From NCBI GenBank assembly GCA_949152475.1, contig OX424568.1, positions 7,291,667-7,355,666 on the forward strand: a stretch of DNA of 64,000 nt, written 5' to 3'. Origin of the DNA: Terebella lapidaria (taxonomy: Eukaryota > Annelida > Polychaeta > Terebellida > Terebellidae). Shown piece after piece: positions 47,918 through 60,192 of the stretch. The notes below the pieces were generated by a model. That model searched no databases. It saw only the letters and a list, made by a program, of their open reading frames with translations, and was not told the DNA's origin. The translations under genes were made by a program, and so were the position numbers. How positions within the stretch are numbered: position 1 is the first letter of the stretch; each line of letters starts with the position of its first letter.

Positions 47918-47946
<29 letters not shown>
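47918..47946 (+). repeat. (CAGA)n microsatellite
   Basis: A pure run of about seven CAGA units at the place where an element tail should continue into CTGACCAACATA. The expected terminus is missing, and A2/A8-like sequence starts at once. Confidence 0.9.
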
Positions 47947-47947
<1 letters not shown>

Positions 47948-47948
47948 T

Positions 47949-49055
47949 AGATATATGTTTTAGTGAGATATTAGCCATTTTGTGCTCTGACCTCAATTTT
48001 CAAATCATGAGAAAATTTAACATATATCATTTCCTATACAAGTATGTCCAAAGCTGTAAAGTTGATAAAAAGTGATATATTAGCCACATTGTGCTCTGAC
48101 CTTGAAAAGGAGGTCAAAGGTCAAATGTCAAGGTCAAGAAGATAGAACTGGAGTTAATCTACAATATGAACTTGGTTTGAAGTCTCTAGGGCGATTAGAA
48201 CCGAAGTTATGGCCATTTATGTGTTTTCGACACTTTATGTGACCTTGACCTTGATCTTTGACCTTTGTACTACAATTCGTTGTCGATCAATGCTATCAAT
48301 GGGTATATCAAGTTTCAAGATACTGCATTTAGTATTGACGTTGTTATGGCCTTTTGAAATTTCGGAAATTCAACCTGTATGATGCAGTCAGATTTTGATG
48401 ATGCCAAAAACAAACGTAAAATACAACAGTTTGCTATGAAAATTGTAGCTCGATCAAATAGTTCATCCGAAGACACACTGAAATATTCCACTCATAGTCA
48501 TGAAACGCTTTTTTTGTTATCTCCATAAAGGCACCAAGTAGTAGATTCATCGTGTTTTCTGCTTCAGGGTTGATTTTGTTTTAATATCGCAAACAATAGA
48601 ATTAGATAAAAGGGTGACTGTGGAAAGCATATAAGAATTAATAAAAAAAAAACACTCAGAAACAGAAAAAGTCATTTAGACTGGAATTTAAAAAGAAAAG
48701 AAAATGGCAATAGGAATCGAACCCCTGACCCCGCGCATTAACACCTAGCGCCTTTACTGACTGAGCCAATCCGTCACTTGGAAGTTGATGCGTGTGAAGT
48801 ATTTACCGTACAACAGACCGCGCTCAGAAAAAATGCTGGAATATCCCATGGCTGCGCATTGGTGTGGCTGCTGTGGCGACAGCGTGAGGAATTTTTGAGA
48901 TTTTTTGTGACGTCTATACTTGACCGAATTTAACGAAAATTGAACCATTTCCAGTCTATAACATAAAGAATAACCTTGTAAATTTTCGTGAACATATCTC
49001 CAGAATTGTGGACGGTATCGTGCTAACAGACATCTTACTGATGGACATACAATTA
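47949..49055 (+). mobile_element. A8-like segment lacking its 5' end
   Basis: It starts inside the A2/A8 body at GATATATGTTTTAGTGAG and follows A8 to CATACAATTA, where B4 starts. It has a tRNA-like segment at 48713-48777. The A 5' hairpin and X are missing, so the join with the CAGA run is a deletion or recombination point. Confidence 0.75.
48713..48777 (-). repeat. tRNA-derived Pol III-like unit (A type)
   Basis: Near copy of 31319-31383: perfect B box GGTTCGATTCC, A-box-like TTGGCTCAGTCAG, interrupted terminator. Confidence 0.7.
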
Positions 49056-51306
49056 AAATCGGCCATAGGCCAACACTTGACGAAACGACTAAACATTTGT
49101 TTACATTTAAAACATTTACCCATAATTTACACATTGAAAAGATTTACTGAACAACTCCTCGACATTTGAAGAAAGATATTTTTTTCATGAAATTTTTACG
49201 TTGGGCAAACTTTTCAAGGTCAAGGTCAAAGTGCACATTCAAGGTCAGCGGACAAAGACCTTTTGATATGCTACAATATGGTTCCCAGTTTGAACTTTCT
49301 ATGACGAATAGTTCCGAAGTTATGGCAATTTTTGTGATTTTGACCTTTTCTTTGACCTTGACCTTGACCCTTGACCTTGGGTCACGAAAATTGTGCATTG
49401 CCCGTGCATGAAGATATAAATTATACTTGAACAATTCCATCAGAATCAAACAAGAATTCCGGACACTGTGGCTTTTCGAAATTTCGAAAAATTTACGTAC
49501 ATGAGGTCACTGTGACGTCAATAAACGTCACATTTGAAAACTGATGGGAAACTATTTATCATGGGTTCAAGGCCTTCCATTTGATATATTACTTGATAGC
49601 TTTTAGATAGTTTGAAAATTTGACCTTGAAGTTTTGCTCATGTGACCTCATTTTTTCGGTCAAGTTCAAGGTTAATCATGGAATTGACATATAAGTCTGA
49701 TTGCTATACCTCTTCTGAATGATATGGTTCAAATTTTATGAGACTACAACGATTCAAACAGATGTTATAACCGAAAAGGTGTTTTTCTGGGATTTCGATG
49801 ACCTTGACCTTGACCTTTGACCTTTGTATTTCAATTCGTAAAGGTCAATGCTATTAATATGCATGTCAAGTTTCAAGGTATTCCATACAGTATTGACGCT
49901 GTTTTGAAATTTCGGTAGTTTGACGTTTATGACGTCATTGTGACGTCAGTGTACGTCGCAGCGCCGAAAATAGGGTATCACTGCAATCAGGGGCTCAAAA
50001 CCTTTCCAACGATATACTACTCGATATGGTGCGCTGACTTTCGTACTTGACCTTGACATTCACCTCATGACGAACTTCTCAAGGTCAAGGTCAAATGCCA
50101 AGGTCAAGGACACAGATGATAGGACTCGAGTTTATCTACAATATGAACTTGGTTTGAAGTCTCTATAACAAATAGAACCGGAGTTATGGCCACTTATGTG
50201 TTTTTAACATTTTGCGTGACCTTGACCTTGATCTTTGACCTTGAGTCACGAAAATTGTGCATTGCCTGTGCATGAAGACATATTTCATACCTGTATAAAT
50301 TCATTAGAATCAAACAAGATTTGTGGACACTATGACCGTTTGAAATTTCGAAAAATTAACGTTTATGACGTCACTGTGACGTCAATAAACGTCACATCTC
50401 AAAACTGATGATCAAGTATGTACCAGGGAATCAAGACCTTTCATTTGATATACTACTTGATAGGTTTCAGTTAGTTTGAAAATTTGACCTTGAAGTTTTC
50501 CTCATAGGACCTTATTTTCCTGACAAAGTTCAAGGTCAGTCATGAAATTGACATATACACTCGATTACTATACATCTTCTGAAGGATATGGTTCAAAATT
50601 CATGAACCTACGACAAATCAAATGGATGTTATTACCGGAAACGTGTTTTTCTGGGATTTCGATGACCTTGACCTTGACCTTTGATCTTTGTACTTGAATT
50701 CGTAAAGGTCATTGCTGTCAATATGCATATCAAGTTTGAAGATATTCCATACAGTATTGACGATGTTATAGCCTTTTGAAATTTCGGAAATTTGACGTTT
50801 ATGACGTCATTGTGACGTCAGTTTACGTCGCAGCGCCGAAAATAAGGTATCACTGCAATCAGGGGGTCAAGACCTTTCCAACGATATACTACTCGATATG
50901 GTGCGCTGACCTTCGTATTTGACCTTGACATTCACCTTAGGCAAACTTCTCAAGGTCAAGGTCAAATGCCAAGGTCAAGGTCACGGAAGATAGAACTCGA
51001 GTTTATCTACAATATGAACTTGGCTTGAAGTCTCTAGGACAATTAGAACCGGAGTTATGGCCATTTATGTGTTTTTATCGTTTTGCGTGACCTTGACCTC
51101 AATATTTGACCTTGACCTTCCAAAAATGAACTCATCCATCTATACTTGATTGCACATCTTTTGACCTAATTCCATGATTCTACGTTCAAAAATGTGACCT
51201 GTGGAGCGCTAACAAGCAAACAAACAAACAAACTAACAAACAAACAGACAAACAGACAAACGCGACTGACCAACATACTTGACGAAATTTACATTTCGTC
51301 AAGTAA
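49056..51306 (+). mobile_element. B-family element 4, complete (2,251 bp)
   Basis: It has a B 5' end after CATACAATTA, the same modules as B1 and B2 (a ~10-bp loss near 49900 removes TTATGGCC), and the 3' module with palindrome ending 51304 plus AA. Confidence 0.85.
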
Positions 51307-53654
51307 CGAGGGGCCATAGGCCCGGCAGTTGACGAATTTGCCATAGGAACGTCAATTACGTCATACCGAATTGACGTTGCACGTAGCGTGTTGAAACTTG
51401 GGACGTCCCTGAATAATAACGCTCCACATACGTTCTCATAATTACAGCCTATTACCTTCAAAATTGAGTGCACTGTGCTTGTTTGAAAGTTTGCTGAAAA
51501 GCCGTAAATCTTGTATGACAGGCCTTACGTTTATGACCTCATAGCGGAAAATCCATCATGGCGGAAAAGAATTGGACAGTACCCTTCTAAACCAGAATTC
51601 AACGGGCTTTCCAATGGTGCAATTCGCTTCTCTGTACGACAAATACTTTCCGATATATAACCCCATTCCAAAAATTGACGTTTTACGTCATGACGTCATT
51701 GACGTTGCACGTAGCGTGTTGAAACTTTGTGTATGGCTGGGTATCATTATTCCATATAAGTTCTGACAATTACAGTCTAATATCTTCAAAATTGAGTGCA
51801 CTGTGGATGTTTGAAAGTTTGCTGAAAAGTCGAAAAATTGGTATGACAGGCCTTTCGTTTATGACGTCATAGCGGAAAATCTATCATGGCGGAAAAGTAT
51901 CGGACAGTACCCTTCTAAACCAGAATTCAACGAGCTTTCCAATGGTGCAATCCGCTGTTCTGTACGACAAATACTTTTTGATATATAGCCCCATTTTGAA
52001 AATTGACGTTTTACTTCATGACGTCATTGACGTTGCAAGTAGCGTGTTGAAACTTGATAGGTGGCTGGATATCATTATTTCACATACGTTCTGGTAATTA
52101 CAGATCAATACCTTCAAATTTGAGTGCACTGTAAATGTTTGAAAGTTTGCTGAAAAGTCGAAAAATTGGTATGACAGGCCATACGTTTATGACGTCATAG
52201 CGGAAAATCCATCATGGCGGAAAAATATCGGACAGTACTCTTCTAAACCAGAATTCAACGGGCTTTCCAATGGTGCAATTCGCTTCTCTGTACGACAAAT
52301 ACTTTCCGATATATAACCCCATTCCAAAAATTGACGTTTTACGTCATGACGTCATTGACGTTGCACGTAGCGTGTTGAAACTTGGTGTATGGCTGGGTAT
52401 CATTATTCCATATAAGTTCTGACAATTACAGTCTAATATCTTCAAAATTGAGTGCACTGTGGATGTTTGAATGTTTGCTGAAAAGTCGAAAAATTGGTAT
52501 GACAGGCCTTACGTTTATGACGTCATAGCGGAAAATCTATGATGGCGGAAAAGTATCGGACAGTACCCTTCTAAACCAGAATTCAACGAGCTTTCCAATG
52601 GTGCAATCCGCTGTTCTGTACGACAAATACTTTTTGATATATAGCCCCATTTTGAAAATTGACGTTTTACTTCATGACGTCATTGACGTTGCAAGTAGCG
52701 TGTTGAAACTTGGTAGGTGGCTGGATATCATTATTTCACATACGTTCTGGTAATTGCAGATCAATACCTTCAAATTTGAGTGCACTGTAAATGTTTGAAA
52801 GTTTGCTGAAAAGTCGAAAAATTGGTATGACAGGCCATACGTTTATGACGTCATAGCGGAAAATCCATCATGGCGGAAAAGTATCGGACAGTACCCTTCT
52901 AAACCAGAATTCAACGGGCTTTCCAATGGTGCAATTCGCTTCTCTGTACGACAAATACTTTCCGATATAAAACCCCATTCCAAAAATTGACGTTTTACGT
53001 CATGACGTCATTGACGTTGCACGTAGCGTGTTGAAACTTGGTGTATGGCTGGGTATCATTATTCCATATAAGTTCTGACAATTACAGTCTAATATCTTCA
53101 AAATTGAGTGCACTGTGGATGTTTGAAAGTTTGCTGAAAAGTCGAAAAATTGGTATGACAGGCCTTACGTTTATGACGTCATAGCGGAAAATCTATCATG
53201 GCGGAAAAGTATCGGACAGTACCCTTCTAAACCAGAATTCAACAGGCTTTCCAATGGTGCAATCCGCTTCTCTCTACGACAAATACTTTTCGATATATAG
53301 CCCCATTTCGAAAAATGACGCTTCACGTCGTGACGTCATTGACGTTCGAACAATCCGAGTAAAACTTCGCAGTTCGATGGAAGATACCATTATATATCGG
53401 TGTGCTGAATTTCAGAGATATCGGTCCAAATGTGACTGCTGTGTGAATTTTTGAAAATCCGCCAATGATGAGAGATAGAGATTTTTCGATTTTTCAATGA
53501 TTTTTGGTGACGTCATCAATGAACCGATTTCTTTCAAAAACGTTCGGTGCTCTCCCAGGGCGGATACCTATCTATCAAAAAAGTTTCGGGATGCTAGCTC
53601 GAAAACTGTGGCCTGTAACGTGCTAACAGACAAACAAACATACAAATAAACAAA
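51307..53654 (+). mobile_element. A-family element 13 (TTTGCCATAG subtype, expanded), split by D1
   Basis: It has an A 5' end, then about six ~330-bp modules (A4 has about three), then the GTGACGTCATCAATGAACC segment and tail CATACAAATAAACAAA. The 3' module resumes at 55411. The extra length comes from repeated pairs of modules. Confidence 0.82.
51540..53460 (+). repeat. ~330-bp module array in A13
   Basis: ATGGCGGAAAAG (or close variants) recurs near 51558, 51888, 52213, 52542, 52870 and 53199. Alternate modules match best (GCTGTTCTGTACG and TTACTTCATGACG in every second one), giving a ~655-bp dimer period. Confidence 0.85.
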
Positions 53655-55410
53655 CGAGAGCCCATAGGGCACACACTTGCCAGAACCAAAATATATGTCA
53701 TATGCCAATGACATGACATATGGATTTAACAAATTGACGAAACTTACTTCCCTACTTACTACGTTTACTTACTTACTTTACTTCATTTTACTTCACTTTA
53801 GTTCACAAACTACTCATACTGTCATTGTTACCTCATTGAACGTCACAGTGCCAAAAATGAGACATCACTGGACTTAGGAGACCAAAAACTTTCTAAAGGT
53901 ATACTACCCGATATGGTGAGCTGAACTTCGTACTTGCCCTCGACATTGAGCTCATCACAAAGTCTCAAGAACAAGGTCAAAGGTCAAATTCAAAGTCAAA
54001 TAAGGAAGATTTTTTAATATGCTGCAATATGGTCTTAGTTTGAACTCTCTACGACGATTAGTTTCGAAGTAATGGCCATTTATGTGATTTTGACGTAATT
54101 ATGACGTCATTTGTCGTCAATTCTATGCTGCAAACTTACTGTGAAATGATTTTTTTGAATATGCATGTCAAAATAATTTATATATGTATTATATTATCAG
54201 CAGACAAGTTCATAATATCTTGAAATAATAAGTTTTTTTTGAAAATTTAGCGATTTGTTGCAACAAAAACGTCAATTACGTCAAAATGGATATATGGATT
54301 GAGCTAAAACTTGACAGAGAGCATCATAGGCCGAATCCACATCGTTTGCAGCTGTTAGGTCCGCAGTGAATCTTGTAAGTTTGCACATCTGACACTCAAA
54401 AGGCCTAAATGTCAGTCTGAAATCACATTCGACGTCATTATGACGTCAATTGACGTCCGATTCCAAAAATGACAACACATTTGGACAGTACTCTTGAAGA
54501 CCTTTCAAATGAGTTACTACTCGATAATTTTGCAAAAGGTCAAGGTCAAGGTCATTTTTAAGGTCAATTTCGACCTAGGCGCTTGCAAAGGCTATCGGTC
54601 ATACGCCTTAGGTGTAATAGCAAAAGTTGTTAGGCTAAGTGAGTGCATTACTGTGGATTTACTTTCGTGTCTCTATCTTGCTTACTTTCTGAGATATAGT
54701 GACCTACATGGTTTTCACTTGCAGGTCAATATTGACCTTGACTTTCGACCCTTGACCTTAAAATTTTTTGGAACATAAGAACTTATCCTTGACTATAAAC
54801 GGGTTTATCATTAGATTTTTACGCACAGTATTGACGTTTTTATCAGCATGGACAGCTTGAAACATGCAATTTCGCTTATCATGGGACTGATTTTGTTGCC
54901 ATAGAAACGTCAATTACGTCATAACGGATTGACCGATCGCGCTAAAAATTGACATTGAGCATAAGGGACCGGTCCCACATCGTTTCCAAGCATCAGATCG
55001 AAAATCGGAGGAGGTGACCTCCAAGGTCAAATATTCGACCTCAGGCGAACTTCTCAAGTTCAAGGTCAAATGTCAAGGTCAAGGTCACGAAAGATAGAAC
55101 TCGAGTTTATCTACAATATGAACTTGATTTGAAGTCTCTAGCACTATTAGAACCGAAGTTATGGCCACTTATGTGTTTTCAACGTTTTGCTTGACCTTGA
55201 CCTTGACCTTTGACCTACATACACCAAAATAGGACGTTTTCCGCGCGGTATACTAGAGAATATGTACACGAAATTTGGAGGAAATCGGGTGAGAAATGTG
55301 GACGCTAGGCTGTAAACAAACAAACAAACAAACACACAAACAAACACACAAACAAACACATCCACGAACAGACCAACATACTTGCCAAAATCGAAGATTC
55401 TGGCAAGTAA
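53655..55410 (+). mobile_element. D-family element, complete (1,756 bp)
   Basis: The 5' end is CGAGA, hairpin GCCC-ATA-GGGC, ACAC, X = ACTTGCCAGAA. The 3' end has ACAAACACACAAAC repeats, CAGACCAACATA and palindrome 55380-55408, whose right arm TTCTGGCAAGT is the exact inverse of the 5' X, while the left arm has one mismatch. It is the only D copy in the window and sits in the A13 tail. The interior is more diverged, with CRE-like and AAGGTCAAGGTCA words. Confidence 0.82.
53742..53807 (+). repeat. Degenerate (TTAC)n microsatellite
   Basis: ACTTACTTCCCTACTTACTA grades into TTTACTTCATTTTACTTCAC inside the D element, a local slippage product not seen in other families. Confidence 0.8.
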
Positions 55411-55459
55411 CAAACCGAACTGACCAACATAGTTGACGAATTTTTAATTCGTCAACTAA
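55411..55459 (+). mobile_element. Severed 3' module of A13
   Basis: CAAACCGAACTGACCAACATA, perfect A palindrome (55431-55457) and AA, directly after D1's end. Confidence 0.8.
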
Positions 55460-57797
55460 CGAGGGGCCATAGGCCCGGCAGTTGACGAATTAGGAAGGTT
55501 ACCGGACAATATATGTTTTAGATATATGTTTTAGTGAGATATTAGCCATTTTGTGCTCTGACCTCAATTTTCAAATCATGAGAAGATATAACATATATCA
55601 TTTCCTATACATGTATGTCCAAAGCTGTAAAGTCGATAAAAAGCGATATATTAGCCACATTGTGCTCTGACCTTGAAAATGAGGTCGAAGGTCAAATGTC
55701 AAGGTCACAGAAGATAGAACTCGAGTTAATCTACAATATGAACTTGGTTTGAAGTCTCTAGGGCGATTAGAACCGAAGTTATGGCCATTTATGTGTTTTC
55801 GACACTTTATGTGACCTTGACCTTGACTTTGACCTAGGGTGACCAAATTTCACCCATTTGCAAGTATATACATAAGCATTTTATACGTACAATTTGGTCA
55901 TGATACGTCCAAAACTGTGGCTTGTAGAGCGGTAATATACGAAGAACAAACTAGATTTTGATGATAACAATAGAATGCAAAGCAGTTTTTCCGTTGCCAT
56001 GGCAACATTTTTCAGGCGAATTTGACTAAAATCAATGGGTGCCTGGCTTTGAGCCTAAAAAGTGTTCCCATAAAGTTTGGTGATGATCCGACCTAAACTG
56101 TGATATGTTTCAGTTAGTTTGAAAATTTGACCTTGAAGTTTTGAATGTGTCCTCATTTTTGCGACCAAGTTCAAGGTCAATCATAAAATTGACATGTACA
56201 TATGATTACCATGCCTCTTCTGAATGATATGGTTCAAATTTTATGAGACTACAACGATTCAAGCAGATGTTATAACCGAAAAGGTGTTTTTCTAGGATTT
56301 CGATGACCTTGACCTTGACCTTTGACCTTTGTATTTCAATTCGTAGAGGTCAATGCTATTAATATGCATGTCAAGTTTCAAGATATTCCATACAGTATTG
56401 ACGCTGTTATGGCCTTTTGAAATTTCGGTAATTTGACGTTTATGACGTCATTGTGACGTGAGTGTACGTCGCAGCGCCAAAAATAAGGTATCACTGCAAT
56501 CAGGGGGACAAGACCTTTCCAACGATGTACTACTCGATATGATTCGCTGACCTTCGTACTTGACCTTGACATTCACCTCATGGCAAACTCTCAAGGTCAA
56601 GGTCAAATGCCAAGGTCAAGGTCACAGAAGATAGAACCCGAGTTTATCTACAATATGAACTTGGTTTGAAGTCTCTAGCACAAATAGAACCGGAGTTATG
56701 GCCACTTATGTGTTTTTAACATTTTGCGTGACCTTGACCTTGACTTTGGACCTTGAGTCACAAAAATTGTGCATTGTCTGTGCATGAATATATATATTGT
56801 ATCTGTAAAATTTCATCAGAATCAAACAAAATTTGTGGACACTATGACCGTTTGAAATTTTGAAAAATTAACATTTGTGACGTCACTGTGACGTCAATAA
56901 ACGTCACATCTCAAAACTGATGAAAAAGTATGTACCAGGGAATCAAGACCTTTCATTCGATATACTACTTGATAGGTTTCAGTTAGTTTTGAAATTTGAC
57001 CTTGAAGTTCTCCTCATATGACCTTATTTTCCTGACCAAGTTCAAGGTCAATCATGAAATTGACATATAAGTCCGATTGCTATACCTCTTCTGAATCATA
57101 TGGTTCAAATTTTATGAACCTACGACAATTCAAACGGATGTTTTTACCGGGAACGTGTTTTTCTGGGATTTTGATGACCTTGACCTTGACCTTTGACCTT
57201 TGCACTTAAATTCGTAGAGGTCATTGCTGTCAGTATGCATATCAAGTTTCAAGAGATTCCATACAGTATTGACGATGTTATGGCCTTTTGAAATTTCGGG
57301 AATTTGACGTTTATGACGTCATTGTGACGTCAGTGTACGTCGCAGCGCCGAAAATAGGGTATCACTGCGATCAGGGGGTCAAGACCTTTCCAATGATATA
57401 TTACTCGATATGCTGCGCTGATCTTCGTACTTGACCTTGACTTCGACCTGGGGCAAACTTCTCAAGGTCAAGGTCAAATGTCAAGGTCAAGGTCACAGAC
57501 GATAGAACTCGAGTGTATCTACAATATGCACTTGGTTAGAAGTCTCTAGAACGATTAGAACCGGAGTTATGACCACTTATGTGTTTTCAACGTTTTGTGT
57601 GACCTTGACCTTGACCTTTGACTTAGGGTCACCAAAATTCACCGGTTTCCAGGTATATACCTAGGCATTGTATCCATACGATTTGGTGATGATCCGGCCA
57701 AAACTGTGGCCTGTAACGTGCAAACAGACAAACAAACAGACAAACAGACAAACCGAACTGACCAACATAGTTGACGAATTTTTAATTCGTCAACTAA
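55460..57797 (+). mobile_element. A-family element 14, complete (2,338 bp)
   Basis: Near-identical copy of A2 some 36 kb to the left, with an intact 3' palindrome at 57769-57795. The small differences are mostly single bases. Confidence 0.87.
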
Positions 57798-57844
57798 CAA
57801 GATGACTGACCAACATACTTGGCAAAATTTATTTTGCCAAGTAA
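57798..57844 (+). mobile_element. Orphan C-family 3' module
   Basis: CAAGATGACTGACCAACATA, C palindrome (57817-57842) and AA. It follows A14 directly. It may belong to C3 or C2, whose tails are open at 16684 and 16145, which would make much of 16685-57797 later insertion. Confidence 0.6.
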
Positions 57845-58065
57845 TGAAGCAATCGCTCAAAGAGCTAGGACTTGGCAAAATAAAGTAAAGAACTTGAAAA
57901 GAAGTCTATAAACCAGCTTTGACCCGCATCATACGTACTGGAATATATATATATTTTTCAGTTACCTATTTGCTGTTAAGTAAATTGTACATGTATTAAA
58001 TTGTGCAGTTATGCTATATAAAAGACATGATCCTGTAAGTTAGAGAGAAAAAAAAAAAAGTTTTG

Positions 58066-58132
58066 AACGAGAGTTGAACCGGGGTCTGTGGATTCAAAGT
58101 CGTACACTCTATGCACAGCGCCAAGGTGACCG
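58066..58132 (-). repeat. tRNA-derived segment (C type, Gln-like loop)
   Basis: The minus strand has TTGGCGCTGTGCATAGAGTG, GACTTTGAATCC and GGTTCAACTC. A-run 58049-58059 on the plus strand is the putative terminator. Confidence 0.65.
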
Positions 58133-58649
58133 ACAGCAGAAGTGGTGTATGTATTGTAACAGGTCCTTCACGGCAAGCTACTGCTAGAAACCGGGAATGG
58201 GGCCGGTTTGCTCCGCCGGTTGATCATCCCCAATAGTTCTGATATAAAGTGGCCTGTCGTTTGACACAGACTGTATTAAGAGTAGAGTTTTAGGCTTTGT
58301 TATATCACTAGTACATCACTGAGTCAGAAAACCACCGATATGTTGTTTGAGACCTGCATTTGGATACATATATGATATACTGTATTAATACGCAACCGAG
58401 TGTGTACTGGTATATTTAGGAGTTAACAGAGATGCGCTATGATGCATGAAAAACATGATCATAATGGAACCAATGAGACACTGTAAATGATTTAAGGAAT
58501 ACATAGTGAGAAATAATTAAGTGTGATGACATTGAAACAATGAAGATTACTCCTGCTACTTTTATTTGCTGAGTTTGTACGACACGATTGTGTTGTTTTG
58601 TTGTTTGGAATTAAATACATGATCTTATAAGGGAGAAAAAAAAAAGTTT

Positions 58650-58715
58650 TGAGAGAGTATTGAACCCGGGTTTGTGGATTCAAAGTCCTACGCTCTACGC
58701 ACAGCACTAACGTGG
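58650..58715 (-). repeat. tRNA-derived segment (C type, Gln-like loop)
   Basis: The minus strand has TTAGTGCTGTGCGTAGAGC, GGACTTTGAATCC and GGGTTCAATAC. A-run 58636-58645 on the plus strand. Confidence 0.65.
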
Positions 58716-59839
58716 CTTGCAATGTGAAGAGGTGTGTTTCATATAGCAATGCTATTATCGCTTTTATGTAATGCTTTTCAGTAACGATTTTCTGTTGCCG
58801 TGACAACAGTTTGAGAGCTATGATGTTCCAAATCAAAAGGGTTATGCGGACATTCCGTGCGCATATTCTGTGAGAATTTCGTCAAAATCACACAAGAATT
58901 GACTGCAAAGCAATGTGTTAAACTTTGGATCCGAAATTCCTGACCCCCATGTATTTCACCTGGAGTTTAAATCGTCAATTTTGATTCAACCCCTGTCGGC
59001 CATACATCAAATGATGCAGAATTGACCATGATAAAAGACGTGAACACCTTTGAAAGTGCAGGTGGAATGAAAGTGGAGTTATGGCCATTTTTATTTTTTT
59101 TGTTTTTCAATGACCTTGGCGTTAATTCTTGACTTTTGACCTTGAGAAACAACAGGAATATGCCGACATCTGGTATGCATATGCTGTGAAAATTTCATAA
59201 GAATCCGACAAGAATTGACTGCACAGCAATGCATGAAACTTTTGATCCAGAAACTCCTGACCCCTGTTTTTTTAACCTGGAGTCAAAATCGTCAATTTTG
59301 ACTCAACAGCTTTCGGCCATACATCAAAAGATGCAGAATTGGCCATAGTAATCGATGAAAGAAATCTCGAAAATCCAGATAGAATATAACTGGAGTTATT
59401 ACGATTTTTAATTTTTTGGTTTTTGAACGACCTTGACGTCAATTTTTGACCTTTGACCTTCAGAAACGAAAGGCTTATGAGGATGCTCTCTGCGCATATT
59501 GTGTGAAAAGTTCATGAAAATGCGACAAGAATTGCGCCCGCTATCGTGCAAACTGACGGACAGACAAACATACAAACAAACAAACAAGATGACTGACCAA
59601 CATACTTGGCAAAATTTATTTTGCCAAGTAATGAAGCAATCGCTCAAAGAGCTAGGACTTGGCAAAATAAAGTTAATGATCTTGAAGAGAGGTCTATAAA
59701 CTAGCTAAAAAAACGTTCAGAGAGAGATTTGAATAGTTCTTTTTTTTTAAATTATCTAGTTGCTGTTAAGTAAGTTGTAATTGTGCAGTTATGCTATGAA
59801 CGACATGATCTTGTCATTTAGAGAGAAAAAACAAGTTTT

Positions 59840-59905
59840 GAGAGAGAGTTGAACCCAGGTCTGTGGATTCAGAGTCCTGAGCTCTATGCACAGCGCCAAC
59901 GTGGC
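59840..59905 (-). repeat. tRNA-derived segment (C type)
   Basis: The minus strand has TTGGCGCTGTGCATAGAGC, GGACTCTGAATCC and GGGTTCAACTC. A short A-run lies just before it on the plus strand. Confidence 0.65.
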
Positions 59906-60192
59906 CTACAGCGTAAAGTGGTGTATGTATTGTAACAGTTCCTCTATGGCAAATTACTGCTAAAAACCGGGAATGGGCCCGGTTCCTTTGCCGGTTCGTC
60001 ACCCCCAGCAGTCCTAATATAAGGGAGCCTGTCGCTTGACACAGACTGTATTTAGACAAGAGTTTTAGGCTTTGTCATATCACTTGTACATCACTGAGTT
60101 AGAAAACCACTGAAATGTTGTTTGAGATCTGCATCTGGATACATATATGATATACTGTATTGCTATGCAACCGAGCGTGTGTATTTAGGACG

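Larger units (their letters stand above)
45528..47948 (+). mobile_element. B-family element 3, 5' end with divergent interior
   Basis: The B 5' end is intact (hairpin, AAC, ACTTGACGAAAT) and the first ~100 bp match B1. The body then differs: low-complexity AT-rich DNA with a tRNA-like segment (46267-46345) and four degenerate modules of about 300-330 bp (about 46560-47830) with GACCCCCAAATTTTCGACC and GGTCGTACGACCATC words. It ends in (ACAAAC)n(AGAC)n without CTGACCAACATA or a palindrome. Confidence 0.65.
57845..59631 (+). mobile_element. C-family element 5, complete (1,787 bp)
   Basis: It has a C 5' end, two tRNA-like segments (58066-58132 and 58650-58715), two ~320-bp modules as in C4, and an intact 3' module with palindrome at 59604-59629. 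The conserved 112-bp block is absent although neighbouring sequence is shared. Confidence 0.82.

Noticed and set aside
54494-54778. 94-codon frame in the D element
   Set aside because: Lysine/valine-rich translation of the AAGGTCAAGGTCA motif region, without a domain, and D has no second copy here to test conservation.
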